64,000 nt of DNA from Desulfovibrio subterraneus (GTDB taxonomy: Bacteria; Desulfobacterota; Desulfovibrionia; Desulfovibrionales; Desulfovibrionaceae). Within the stretch, counting starts at the first letter, position 1. Every line of letters begins with the position of its first letter. The notes under the pieces were generated by a model. The model searched no databases, had not been told where the DNA came from, and saw only the letters and a list, made by a program, of their open reading frames with translations. A program made the translations under genes and the position numbers. Shown piece after piece: positions 34,605 through 41,947 of the stretch. The stretch spans positions 355,574-419,573 of the forward strand of contig NZ_BLVO01000013.1 of the NCBI RefSeq assembly GCF_013340285.1. Reading direction: 5' to 3'.

Positions 34605-35053
34605 TACTTAACTCCCCCGAAAACATATTTGCTGATTAATTCTTCTATATCCACGGCGGATTCCGTTTCCGTAATCTCGTCACCCTGCCCAAGGGTGGTT
34701 GTGGAACCGCCGGGAGCCAGTTTTATGTACTTGTCACCGATAAGGCCGCTGGTTTTGACAGAGGCAATGACATCGTCCGTGAGTTCCACGTCTTTGCGGA
34801 TGGCAAGTGCCACGCTGGCAAGGCTGTCCTGCTGGTCCAGCGTAATGGAGGCCACCTTGCCGACAGGAACGCCCGCAATCTCGACATCCGCCCCGACGCG
34901 CAGGCCGGTGATGGAGGCGAAACGTGCGGTCACCGTGTAGGTGTCGGCTCCCATCACTTCCATCTTGCCGAGCTTGATGGTGAGATAGCCGACGCACAGC
35001 AGGCAGATGAGAACAAACACTCCGACTGATGTTTCCTTAGCATATTTTTTCAT
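34604..35053 (-). CDS. mlaD: MlaD-type MCE-domain lipid-binding subunit
   Basis: This 149-residue protein has one N-terminal helix (about residues 9-28, VGVFVLICLLCVGYLTIKLG) and one MCE domain (about 38-118, containing ARFASITGLRVGADVEIAGVPVGKV and VKTSGLIGDKYIKLAPGG). MlaD hexamers form the periplasmic lipid channel attached to the MlaFE transporter. It lies between mlaF and mlaC in the operon and is coupled to mlaC. Confidence 0.94.
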   Translation of the reverse strand: MKKYAKETSVGVFVLICLLCVGYLTIKLGKMEVMGADTYTVTARFASITGLRVGADVEIAGVPVGKVASITLDQQDSLASVALAIRKDVELTDDVIASVKTSGLIGDKYIKLAPGGSTTTLGQGDEITETESAVDIEELISKYVFGGVK

Positions 35054-35085
35054 ACACGGTTCCGGGGTAAAGTTGACGTTAGCAT

Positions 35086-35904
35086 CTATTTGTTAAGCCA
35101 TGCCTGCAAAGCGGCACGGGCCTCTTCGCCGAGCTTGAGGTCCGGCGTCTTCATGTCGCCTGCCGAACGGTCGAGGAATTGCCTCAGGTACGGATCATCG
35201 GTGCCCTTCAGTTGCTCGATTCCGCCGGAATAGACAGCCTTTCCGTCGTGCAGCACAAGAGCGTAATCCGCAATGGTGTACAGGCTGGCAAGATCATGGC
35301 TGACAACAATGATGGACATTTCCGGAAAGTGCTTCTTCATGTCCAGAAGCAGCCGGTCCATCTGTGCCGAATTAATGGGATCAAGTCCCGATGTCGGCTC
35401 ATCGCATAACAGAATGGGCGGGTCTGTGACAATGGCCCTTGCAAGGCCGGCCCGTTTGCGCATGCCGCCCGAAAGCTGGTTCGGATAATACTCTGCGAAC
35501 TGAGCCAGGCCCACCAGTTCCAGTTTGTGGTGCACAATCTTTTGTATGGTCGCCTTGTCGAGACGGGTATGCTCCGTAAGCGGCAGGGCAATGTTTTCAC
35601 CCAGCGTCAGCGAGCCGAGCAGTGCGCCGTCCTGAAAAAGCACGCCCATCCGGCGGCGTACTTTCCTGAATTCCTTGGACGAAAGTTTGAAAAGGTCGTG
35701 CGGTCCGAGAAAAATTTTGCCACCCATGGGGCGCTTCAGGCCGAGAATGTGCCGCAACAGCGTGGACTTGCCGTCCCCGGACCCTCCGAGAATTACGGAA
35801 ATTTTGCCTGCCGGAAGAGTCACCGAAATATCCTCGAGCACGACGGTGTCGTCGTATCCGAGGCGGAGGTTCTCCAGCCGTATGTCCCACCCGTTGTCTT
35901 GCAT
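35086..35904 (-). CDS. mlaF: MlaF-type ABC transporter ATP-binding subunit
   Basis: This 272-residue ATPase has Walker A GGSGDGKSTLLRH, where the residue before GK is Asp rather than the more frequent Ser or Thr. The signature is LSGGMRKRAGLARAI and Walker B is ILLCDEPTSGLDPI, with the switch histidine in VVSHDLASLY. It powers phospholipid transport with MlaE and MlaD. It follows mlaE by 20 bases and precedes mlaD by 33 bases, all on the minus strand. Confidence 0.93.
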   Translation of the reverse strand: MQDNGWDIRLENLRLGYDDTVVLEDISVTLPAGKISVILGGSGDGKSTLLRHILGLKRPMGGKIFLGPHDLFKLSSKEFRKVRRRMGVLFQDGALLGSLTLGENIALPLTEHTRLDKATIQKIVHHKLELVGLAQFAEYYPNQLSGGMRKRAGLARAIVTDPPILLCDEPTSGLDPINSAQMDRLLLDMKKHFPEMSIIVVSHDLASLYTIADYALVLHDGKAVYSGGIEQLKGTDDPYLRQFLDRSAGDMKTPDLKLGEEARAALQAWLNK

Positions 35905-35923
35905 TTCGTGGCAGCCTGTGTGG

Positions 35924-36742
35924 TTAGAGCAGGAAGGAGGTTATGACGTAATCCGTGATCAGGATGAGCACGCATGACATGACCACGGCCGAAGTTGTGG
36001 AGTTTGAAACACCCTCCGGACCGACTCCATCCTTGCGCAGATGCGTGTAATATCCCTGAAAACAGCTGACCGTTGCCACGATGATGCCGAAAAGCAGCGC
36101 CTTGGTGAAGCCCTCGTTTATATCCGAAATATCGACGCTGGACTCAATGCGGTAGAAATAGATGCCGGAGTTTATGCCGAGCATGACCACACCAGTGAGG
36201 TAGCCGCCGATGATACCTATGACGTCGAACAGGGCGGTCAGCAGGGGAAAACAGATGATCGAAGCGGCTATGCGCGGGCTGACAAGGTAACTGATGGGGT
36301 TGATGTCCATAACTTCCAGCGCGTCGATCTGGTCCGATATGCGCATGACGCCGATTTCCGCAGCCATGGAAGATCCGGCACGGCCCGTGATCATGATCGC
36401 GGTGAGTACCGGACCCAGTTCACGGATGAGCGAAAGCGCAACGGCAGCACCCAGCAGACCCTCAGACCCGAACTTGACGAGAGTATAGTACCCCTGCAAT
36501 CCGAGCACCATGCCTGTGAAGATGCCGATGAGCGAAATGACCAGCAATGATTTTGAACCGATGAAATACATCTGGTTCACTATTTTGCGCAGCTGTTTCG
36601 GTGAGGAAAAAATGTGCAGAAAGCCGTTGATGAGGAAAATGAACATGGCCCCCATCTCTCCCACGATGGAAAGCGTGCGGATTCCGAGAGCCGCTAAAGG
36701 AGAGGGAGAGGGTGATGATGTGTTCATTGTGCTATCTTGCAT
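35924..36742 (-). CDS. mlaE: MlaE-type ABC permease
   Basis: This 272-residue inner-membrane permease has five to six helices. MlaE family motifs include IGSKSLLVISLIGIFTGMVLGLQGYYTLVKFG and AMIMITGRAGSSMAAEIGVMRISDQIDALEVM-like regions in the middle (seen as ITGRAGSSMAAEIGVMRI). It forms the channel of the Mla lipid ABC transporter. Two starts are possible: ATG at 36742 or ATG at 36727 (MNTSSPSP); neither has a clear ribosome-binding site. It heads the operon mlaE-F-D-C-A, and no MlaB (STAS) gene is present. A pseudoknot-like fold ends right at the first ATG. Confidence 0.92.
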   Translation of the reverse strand: MQDSTMNTSSPSPSPLAALGIRTLSIVGEMGAMFIFLINGFLHIFSSPKQLRKIVNQMYFIGSKSLLVISLIGIFTGMVLGLQGYYTLVKFGSEGLLGAAVALSLIRELGPVLTAIMITGRAGSSMAAEIGVMRISDQIDALEVMDINPISYLVSPRIAASIICFPLLTALFDVIGIIGGYLTGVVMLGINSGIYFYRIESSVDISDINEGFTKALLFGIIVATVSCFQGYYTHLRKDGVGPEGVSNSTTSAVVMSCVLILITDYVITSFLL

Positions 36743-36788
36743 GCAACCGCGTCTGTTACTGATTACTGACAGGAGGGTTGCGTAACAG
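36743..36788 (-). promoter_or_regulatory. Possible pseudoknot in the mlaE leader
   Basis: On the minus strand CTGTTAC (36788-36782) can pair with GTAACAG (36759-36753). The adjoining GCAACC (36781-36776) can pair with GGTTGC (36748-36743), which touches the first ATG. The two perfect helices interleave, giving an H-type pseudoknot. No experiment supports this; it is read from sequence only. Confidence 0.4.
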
Positions 36789-36859
36789 TTTGTATGGTTT
36801 TGTTTAAAAAAGTCAACGAAATGTTGCAGTATTAACGTGTTTTTACATATCGGCTGAAT

Positions 36860-37576
36860 CTACTGCAGCGTCTTTTCCTTGAGCATGGGCTTGCTTATTC
36901 CCATGGTTTGCAGGGTGCTCTTCAGGTCGCGGGTGTCTTCAGGCGTTCCGCGGAAGAGAACCTGCACTCGGTGCCATGTGGCTCCGTTTGATTTGGCACT
37001 CTCGATTCTGGACTTGAGGCCGGAAGCTTCAATCCGCGCTTTCAGGCGCACGGCGGCATCAAGGTCCTGTGATGCCGCTACCTGATAGACATAGTTATAT
37101 ACTTCGCCCTTTCCGGTGTCCGCAGCTGTTTCTGTAGCCACGGTCTGCACTGCCGGTTTGGCCGGTTCCACAACCGGTTTGGGCGTTGCTTTCACAACCG
37201 GAGCAGCCGGTCTGGACGGAGCAGGGGACTGTTTTACGGTCCGCGCTGCGGGTGCCGGGTCCTTTTTCAGCTGATCGAAAAATGCCAGTTCTTCAGGCTT
37301 GATAACCTGTTGTGCCACCGGTGTTTCCTGCAGGCCTGCGACATTGGGCTGGCCGGAGGCGTTCAGTCTGGGGGCAGGCATGAACTGCTTGAGCTCCGGA
37401 ACCGCCTCTTCAGGCTGGTAGCCGCGCCCCACAATAAGGCCGAACACGAATACCCAGACGAAACAGAGCAGACTTACAACCGCCAGCCCCGTACAGGCAG
37501 CGGGACTGGCGGTTATGGTGATTTTGCGTTTGCCGGTTGCCCCGGCTTCTTTTTCTTTGGAAAAGCTTATGCCCAT
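36860..37576 (-). CDS. SPOR-domain membrane protein
   Basis: This protein of about 238 residues has a single N-terminal transmembrane helix (SLLCFVWVFVFGLIVG, about residues 38-53), then a proline/alanine-rich linker. A C-terminal SPOR domain follows (about 155-230, YVYQVAASQDLDAAVRLKARIEASGLKSRIES). SPOR domains bind septal peptidoglycan that lacks stem peptides. The ATG at 37576 is preferred; a TTG 15 bases upstream, next to the argS stop, is possible. It follows argS closely and is probably co-transcribed with it, a common neighbourhood in this lineage. Confidence 0.87.
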   Translation of the reverse strand: MGISFSKEKEAGATGKRKITITASPAACTGLAVVSLLCFVWVFVFGLIVGRGYQPEEAVPELKQFMPAPRLNASGQPNVAGLQETPVAQQVIKPEELAFFDQLKKDPAPAARTVKQSPAPSRPAAPVVKATPKPVVEPAKPAVQTVATETAADTGKGEVYNYVYQVAASQDLDAAVRLKARIEASGLKSRIESAKSNGATWHRVQVLFRGTPEDTRDLKSTLQTMGISKPMLKEKTLQ

Positions 37577-37591
37577 GAGTATGGTCTTCAA

Positions 37592-39247
37592 CTACATTGA
37601 TTCGGGGGCGCTTACGCCGAGCAGGTTCAGGCCGTTGCGGATGACACAGGCAACGCTCTTGAGCAGCAGCAGACGTGCGGCCACAACAGATTCGTCACCG
37701 GCGTTCAGCACGGGATTGTTGGCGTAGAAGCGGTGCAGCGCGCTGGCCACGTCCTGCATGTAGAAGCTGACGTGGTGGGGGGCAAGCTGGCGGGCAGCCG
37801 CTTCCACCACATCCTCGAACTGTTCGAGAAGGCGCAGCATGTCCAGTTCATCGGCATTGCCGAGCGCTGCGAGCAGTGCGGGAGTTGCCTTGGCGGGCAC
37901 GGTCATGCCGCGCTCTTCCGCCTTGCGGATGACCGAGGCAATGCGGGCATGGGCGTACTGCACGTAGTACACGGGGTTATCCATGGACTGCTGCTTGACC
38001 AGATCAAGGTCGAAATCCAGATGGCTGTCGCTCTTGCGGGAAAGGAACATGAAGCGGGCGGCGTCGCGGCCCACTTCCCTGACCACTTCTTCCAGCGTGT
38101 CAAAGGTACCCGCACGGGTGGACATGGCAACCTGTTCACCGCCGCGCAGCAGGTTCACGAGCTGCACGAGGATGACGTCAAAGCTTTCCTTGGGCTTGCC
38201 GAGCGCTTCCACGGCGGCGCGCATGCGCGGCACATAGCCGTGGTGGTCTGCACCCCAGATGTCGACGCACAGGTCGAAACCGCGGTCGTATTTGTTGTCG
38301 TGGTAGGCGATGTCGGATGCGAAATAGGTGAGCAGGCCGTCGGACTTTTTCAGCACGCGGTCCTTGTCGTCGCCAAAGTCGGTGGTGCGGAACCACAGTG
38401 CGCCGTCCTGCTCAAAGGCAAGGCCGGCCGCACGCAGGCGGTCAAAGGTCTTGTCCACGGCACCTTCTGCCAGCAGGGACTTTTCGGAGAACCACATCTG
38501 ATGCTCCACATTGAAGTCCGCAAGGTCCTTCTTGATGCCGTCGAGAATGTCGTTCAGGGCGTAGTCGCGGCAGATTTCAAGAGCTTCCTGCTCGGGCAGT
38601 TCCATGAGGTTAGGATGCAGCTTCAGCACAACAGCGGCAATGTCCTTGATGTATTCGCCGCGGTAGAAATCTTCGGGGTCGGGCAGATCCTGACCGGAAA
38701 GCTGCTTGGCGCGGAACAGCACGGAGAAGCCGAGGATGTACATCTGACGCCCGGCGTCGTTGATGTAGTATTCGGTTTCCACGTCATAGCCTGCAAACCG
38801 CAGTACGCGGGTAAGGCTGTCACCCACGGCGGCACCGCGGCCGTGACCGATGTGCAGGGGGCCGGTGGGGTTGGCGGAAACGTATTCCACCTGTGCGCGC
38901 TTGCCGCAGCCATAGGAAACGCTGCCGTAGCGGTCGCCAGCCTTTTCGATGATATTGACGGTTTCGCGCCAGAAATCATCGGTAAAGGTGATGTTCAGAA
39001 AGCCGGGGCCGGCAATGTCGATCTTTTCAATGAACGGATCATTCTGCTGCAGGGCACCGGCAATGCGGGCGGCCAGATCACGGGGGCTCACATGGGCCTG
39101 CTTGGCGAGCACCATGGCGATGTTGGCAGCCATGTCACCGTGCTGCTTGTCCTTGGGGGGCTCGATGGTGGCCTTGTCGGGCCAGGTCAGATCCATGCCT
39201 TCCACGATGGTGCGGAGGGCGGAGAGCAGATGAGTCTTTGCGCGCAT
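37592..39247 (-). CDS. argS: Arginyl-tRNA synthetase
   Basis: This 551-residue class I synthetase has the HIGH motif in [18 protein letters not shown] (near residue 115-132) and an N-terminal Add-1 domain. The usual KMSKS lysines are replaced by [14 protein letters not shown], normal for ArgRS. The C-terminal anticodon-binding region has the family's ending [12 protein letters not shown]. It charges tRNA-Arg. It precedes the SPOR gene and follows fabD at a distance of 309 bases on the same strand. Confidence 0.97.
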   Translation of the reverse strand: MRAKTHLLSALRTIVEGMDLTWPDKATIEPPKDKQHGDMAANIAMVLAKQAHVSPRDLAARIAGALQQNDPFIEKIDIAGPGFLNITFTDDFWRETVNIIEKAGDRYGSVSYGCGKRAQVEYVSANPTGPLHIGHGRGAAVGDSLTRVLRFAGYDVETEYYINDAGRQMYILGFSVLFRAKQLSGQDLPDPEDFYRGEYIKDIAAVVLKLHPNLMELPEQEALEICRDYALNDILDGIKKDLADFNVEHQMWFSEKSLLAEGAVDKTFDRLRAAGLAFEQDGALWFRTTDFGDDKDRVLKKSDGLLTYFASDIAYHDNKYDRGFDLCVDIWGADHHGYVPRMRAAVEALGKPKESFDVILVQLVNLLRGGEQVAMSTRAGTFDTLEEVVREVGRDAARFMFLSRKSDSHLDFDLDLVKQQSMDNPVYYVQYAHARIASVIRKAEERGMTVPAKATPALLAALGNADELDMLRLLEQFEDVVEAAARQLAPHHVSFYMQDVASALHRFYANNPVLNAGDESVVAARLLLLKSVACVIRNGLNLLGVSAPESM

Positions 39248-39556
39248 TGTTTCGGTTCTCTGAATATATGAAAGTTATTGTTGGTGATATGCAAAGCGGG
39301 GTACGGACAGGCTCCATACCCCGGTTCGAACTTGTCTTTATATCACGACTCGCCACACATGAAAAGATCTCAGGGGTGAGTTCCGCAGACAAACCTGCAA
39401 AAGCCGGTTGGCATGCGCTGAAAGACGTGTCGGACGGTGTATTCCGGTTTCCAATGTATTCTGTCGGGCTGTCCGGTCAGATGCGGCAGCCCGTCAGCCA
39501 GTAGCCCAACCTGTCGCTTTAGTAGCAGTTCAGGCCAGTCAGCCAGGTCAGCCAGA
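39248..39556. other. Gene-free stretch between fabD and argS
   Basis: This 309-base stretch contains one clear hairpin, CGGGGTA-GGA with TCC-TACCCCG (39297-39323), without a strong T tract on either strand. Short GTCAGCCAG-like repeats lie near 39490-39550. No promoter was recognised with confidence. It may hold the fabD terminator and the argS promoter. Confidence 0.5.
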
Positions 39557-40510
39557 CTATTCCGCCAGATACGCCTGAGCCGCTTCGAGGTTGCCCACGG
39601 AAACGGAAGACCATTCGGAAGAATCCGCAACAGGCTTGAGAATCTGCCCCAGCATTTTGCCGAGAACACCCTTGGGGCCTACTTCGACAAAGGTGCGCAT
39701 GCCCGCATCGAACTGGTTGCGGATGGTGTCTATCCACATGACCGAAGAGGTCATCTGGGTGGGCATGATATCCTTGAGCGAAGCTGCATCGGCAACAGCC
39801 TTGCCGTTCACGTTGCAGTAAACGGGGAACTTGGGCTTGTTCCAGTTCAGCTTGGCCATGTGTGCGGAAAGTTCCTTCGCCGCCTCGTTCATGAGCGGGC
39901 TGTGGAACGCGCCGGAAACGGACAGCGGCACGGCGCGGCCCTTGCGGGTTTTCACGCGTTCAGCTGCGTCGGCAATGGCTGCCTTGGTGCCGGAAAGCAC
40001 GAACTGGCCGGGAGTGTTGTAGTTGGCAACGCGGATCATTTCCCCCACGGCTTCGGCAGATTCCCTGACCACGGCTTCCACATCGGCAAGTTCCATCTTG
40101 AGCACGGCGGCCATGGTGCCGGTTCCCGCAGGGTCGGCTTCCGCCATCAGGCGTCCGCGCAGGGAAACCGTTTCAAGAACGGCGTCCACGCTCAGTGCTT
40201 CGGCAGCAGCGAGTGCGCTGAATTCGCCGAGGCTGTGACCGGCGGTGCATGCAGGGGTTGCCTTGCCTGCCACACAGGTCCACAGGGCGATGTTCACCAC
40301 GGTGAGCGCGGGCTGCAGGTTGCGGGTGTTGGCCATTTCGGCTTCGTCGCCGTCCCAGTATATGCCTCGAAGGTCAATGCCGCTTATGGATTCGGCCTTC
40401 TTCCAGATATTCATGATGCCGGAATCGGCTTCGGCGAGATCCTTGCCCATGCCGGGTTCCTGAGAACCCTGACCGGGGAACAGGATGGACAGTGCTGGAT
40501 TGAGGGGCAT
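39557..40510 (-). CDS. fabD: Malonyl-CoA:ACP transacylase
   Basis: This 317-residue enzyme moves malonyl groups from CoA to acyl carrier protein at the start of fatty-acid synthesis. The N-terminal GQGSQEPGMGKDL and the active-site serine in TAGHSLGEFSALAAA (GHSLG) are clear. Catalytic histidine is expected in VSGAFHSPLMNEAAKEL. AGGAG precedes the ATG. No other fab genes are nearby. Confidence 0.95.
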   Translation of the reverse strand: MPLNPALSILFPGQGSQEPGMGKDLAEADSGIMNIWKKAESISGIDLRGIYWDGDEAEMANTRNLQPALTVVNIALWTCVAGKATPACTAGHSLGEFSALAAAEALSVDAVLETVSLRGRLMAEADPAGTGTMAAVLKMELADVEAVVRESAEAVGEMIRVANYNTPGQFVLSGTKAAIADAAERVKTRKGRAVPLSVSGAFHSPLMNEAAKELSAHMAKLNWNKPKFPVYCNVNGKAVADAASLKDIMPTQMTSSVMWIDTIRNQFDAGMRTFVEVGPKGVLGKMLGQILKPVADSSEWSSVSVGNLEAAQAYLAE

Positions 40511-40851
40511 GTATGTGCTCCTGTGATGAGTGTTTGTTCAACGAGCCTTGCGTGCAGTGGTAATAGAGTATCTGTAAACAGCTTGCAAGTGTCGCTCCGG
40601 TTCAGTATTCATCAGGGTTGCGGCGTGTGCTCCGGGTGTCCGGTGCAGCACGCTGCTCAGGCATGGCAGAGCATGGCCGGTATTGCGGCAGCTGCTCGTC
40701 ATGACGTGGCTGTTACGGAACGGCCGTTACGAAACGGAAATGTCATTACAATTGCTGCCGGACAACTACTGCCGGTCATTGGGTATTGATCATTCATCTA
40801 TCGGCATTTACCGGGATCTACCGGTCGCAGTGCCGGATACAAGGATATTTT
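40511..40851. other. Gene-free stretch between fabD and rsmG
   Basis: This 341-base divergent promoter region separates fabD (minus) from rsmG (plus). It has several short inverted repeats, for example GTGCT/AGCAC near 40630-40652, but no strong terminator, riboswitch or clear promoter motif was seen. Confidence 0.5.
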
Positions 40852-41544
40852 GTGAAAAGCAGAAGTGCAGGGGCAGAGAGAAAGGTTGCAGGCAGGGCAG
40901 GGGCCCTGAGCGTTGCGGCTGTGGAAGGCATTGTGCAGGAGTGTGGTTTTTCTCCCGATGCCGCGCAGGTGGAACAGCTGACGGAATATCTGTCGCTGGT
41001 CATGAAGTGGAACAAGGTGATGAATCTTATCGGCCCCTATTCATGGGAAGAGGCCCTGCGCACCCTCATCATGGACAGCCTGCACCTTGCCCGCTTTCTG
41101 GACACTCTTTCGTTGCCTGACGCGCCTGTCTGCTGGGATTTCGGGGCCGGAGCCGGTCTGCCGGGCATCCCCCTGCGCGTGGTGTGGAACAGGGGAACCT
41201 ACCATCTTGTGGAAGTGCGCGAAAAGCGTGCGCTGTTCATGCAGCAGACCGTTGCCCGCCTCAAGATAGCAAACACGCAGGTGTTCCGCGGGCGGGCAGA
41301 AGACTTCATGGCGACCCATGAACCTGCGGACATTCTGCTCAGCAGGGCCTTCATGCCATGGGAAAAGCTGCTGGAATTTGCAGGCGGCAACATCGCCCGT
41401 ACCGGACGGGTGGTCATTCTGGCCATTGAGGATGTTCCCGCATCCCTGCCGGAAGGCTGGCGGCTCGAGGCCCGCCACGACTATGCCGTGGGAGCCGATA
41501 CCCGCTACTTCTGGTCGCTGGCTCCGATCATGGCTTCCAACTGA
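40852..41544 (+). CDS. rsmG: 16S rRNA (guanine-N7) methyltransferase
   Basis: This 230-residue protein is a SAM-dependent methyltransferase with the RsmG motif WDFGAGAGLPGIPLRVVW (near residue 105), in place of the common DVGSGGGLPGIPL. The upstream block MKWNKVMNLIG is also typical of RsmG. It methylates G527 of 16S rRNA; loss can cause low-level streptomycin resistance. The GTG start at 40852 is supported by AAGGAT five bases before it. Its last 40 bases overlap the convergent small gene on the minus strand. Confidence 0.88.
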   Translation: MKSRSAGAERKVAGRAGALSVAAVEGIVQECGFSPDAAQVEQLTEYLSLVMKWNKVMNLIGPYSWEEALRTLIMDSLHLARFLDTLSLPDAPVCWDFGAGAGLPGIPLRVVWNRGTYHLVEVREKRALFMQQTVARLKIANTQVFRGRAEDFMATHEPADILLSRAFMPWEKLLEFAGGNIARTGRVVILAIEDVPASLPEGWRLEARHDYAVGADTRYFWSLAPIMASN

Positions 41545-41726
41545 TTCTTGAAGATCATCTTGGTTGCGGTTTCGTCCGCAATCTCGGCGATATCCATGAG
41601 CGTTTCGAGAAATTCGAGCATTTCGAAGCGGCGTTCTTCGGGGGAATATTCAAAGTCTTCAAGCATGTTGCCGGAAGACATGTATTCTCCGAGTTCCTGC
41701 AGATATTTCAGATTGAGCGCTGCCAT
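41505..41726 (-). CDS. Small protein of unknown function overlapping rsmG
   Basis: This 73-residue acidic, mostly helical protein was not recognised. AAGGAG, six bases before the ATG, is a good ribosome-binding site. The amino-acid pattern (LNLKYLQELGEYMSSGNMLEDF) is that of a compact helical protein and not a shadow frame. Its end overlaps the 3' end of rsmG by 40 bases, so the two transcripts are antisense there. Confidence 0.7.
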   Translation of the reverse strand: MAALNLKYLQELGEYMSSGNMLEDFEYSPEERRFEMLEFLETLMDIAEIADETATKMIFKNQLEAMIGASDQK

Positions 41727-41947
41727 GTCGGCTCCTTGCAGTTGGGTGTGAATGGGGACGTATCCCTGTTACGGGCAACTGCTTATCTGAAAAAAATCCG
41801 TCCGTGAAGCATTTTACAAATGGCGGGGCGGCCGCTATATCCTTTTGAATCGGAATGATACTCCGGGCCGGTGCCGCAGTGTATGACTGCCTGCGGCCGG
41901 AAAACGGAGCGCGCCCTCAACCGCCAGTCTGTCCTCAGGAGCGATGC

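Noticed and set aside
37592-39247. Absence of a normal KMSKS motif in ArgS noted as an anomaly.
   Set aside because: Most bacterial ArgRS proteins lack the canonical KMSKS lysine; the motif seen is typical.
37733-39271. Long plus-strand open frame of about 512 codons inside argS.
   Set aside because: argS has complete motifs on the minus strand; the plus-strand frame is a shadow.
39297-39330. GGTTCGAA near 39324 looked like a tRNA T arm.
   Set aside because: The flanking bases do not pair to form a T stem, and no acceptor or anticodon arms can be built around it.
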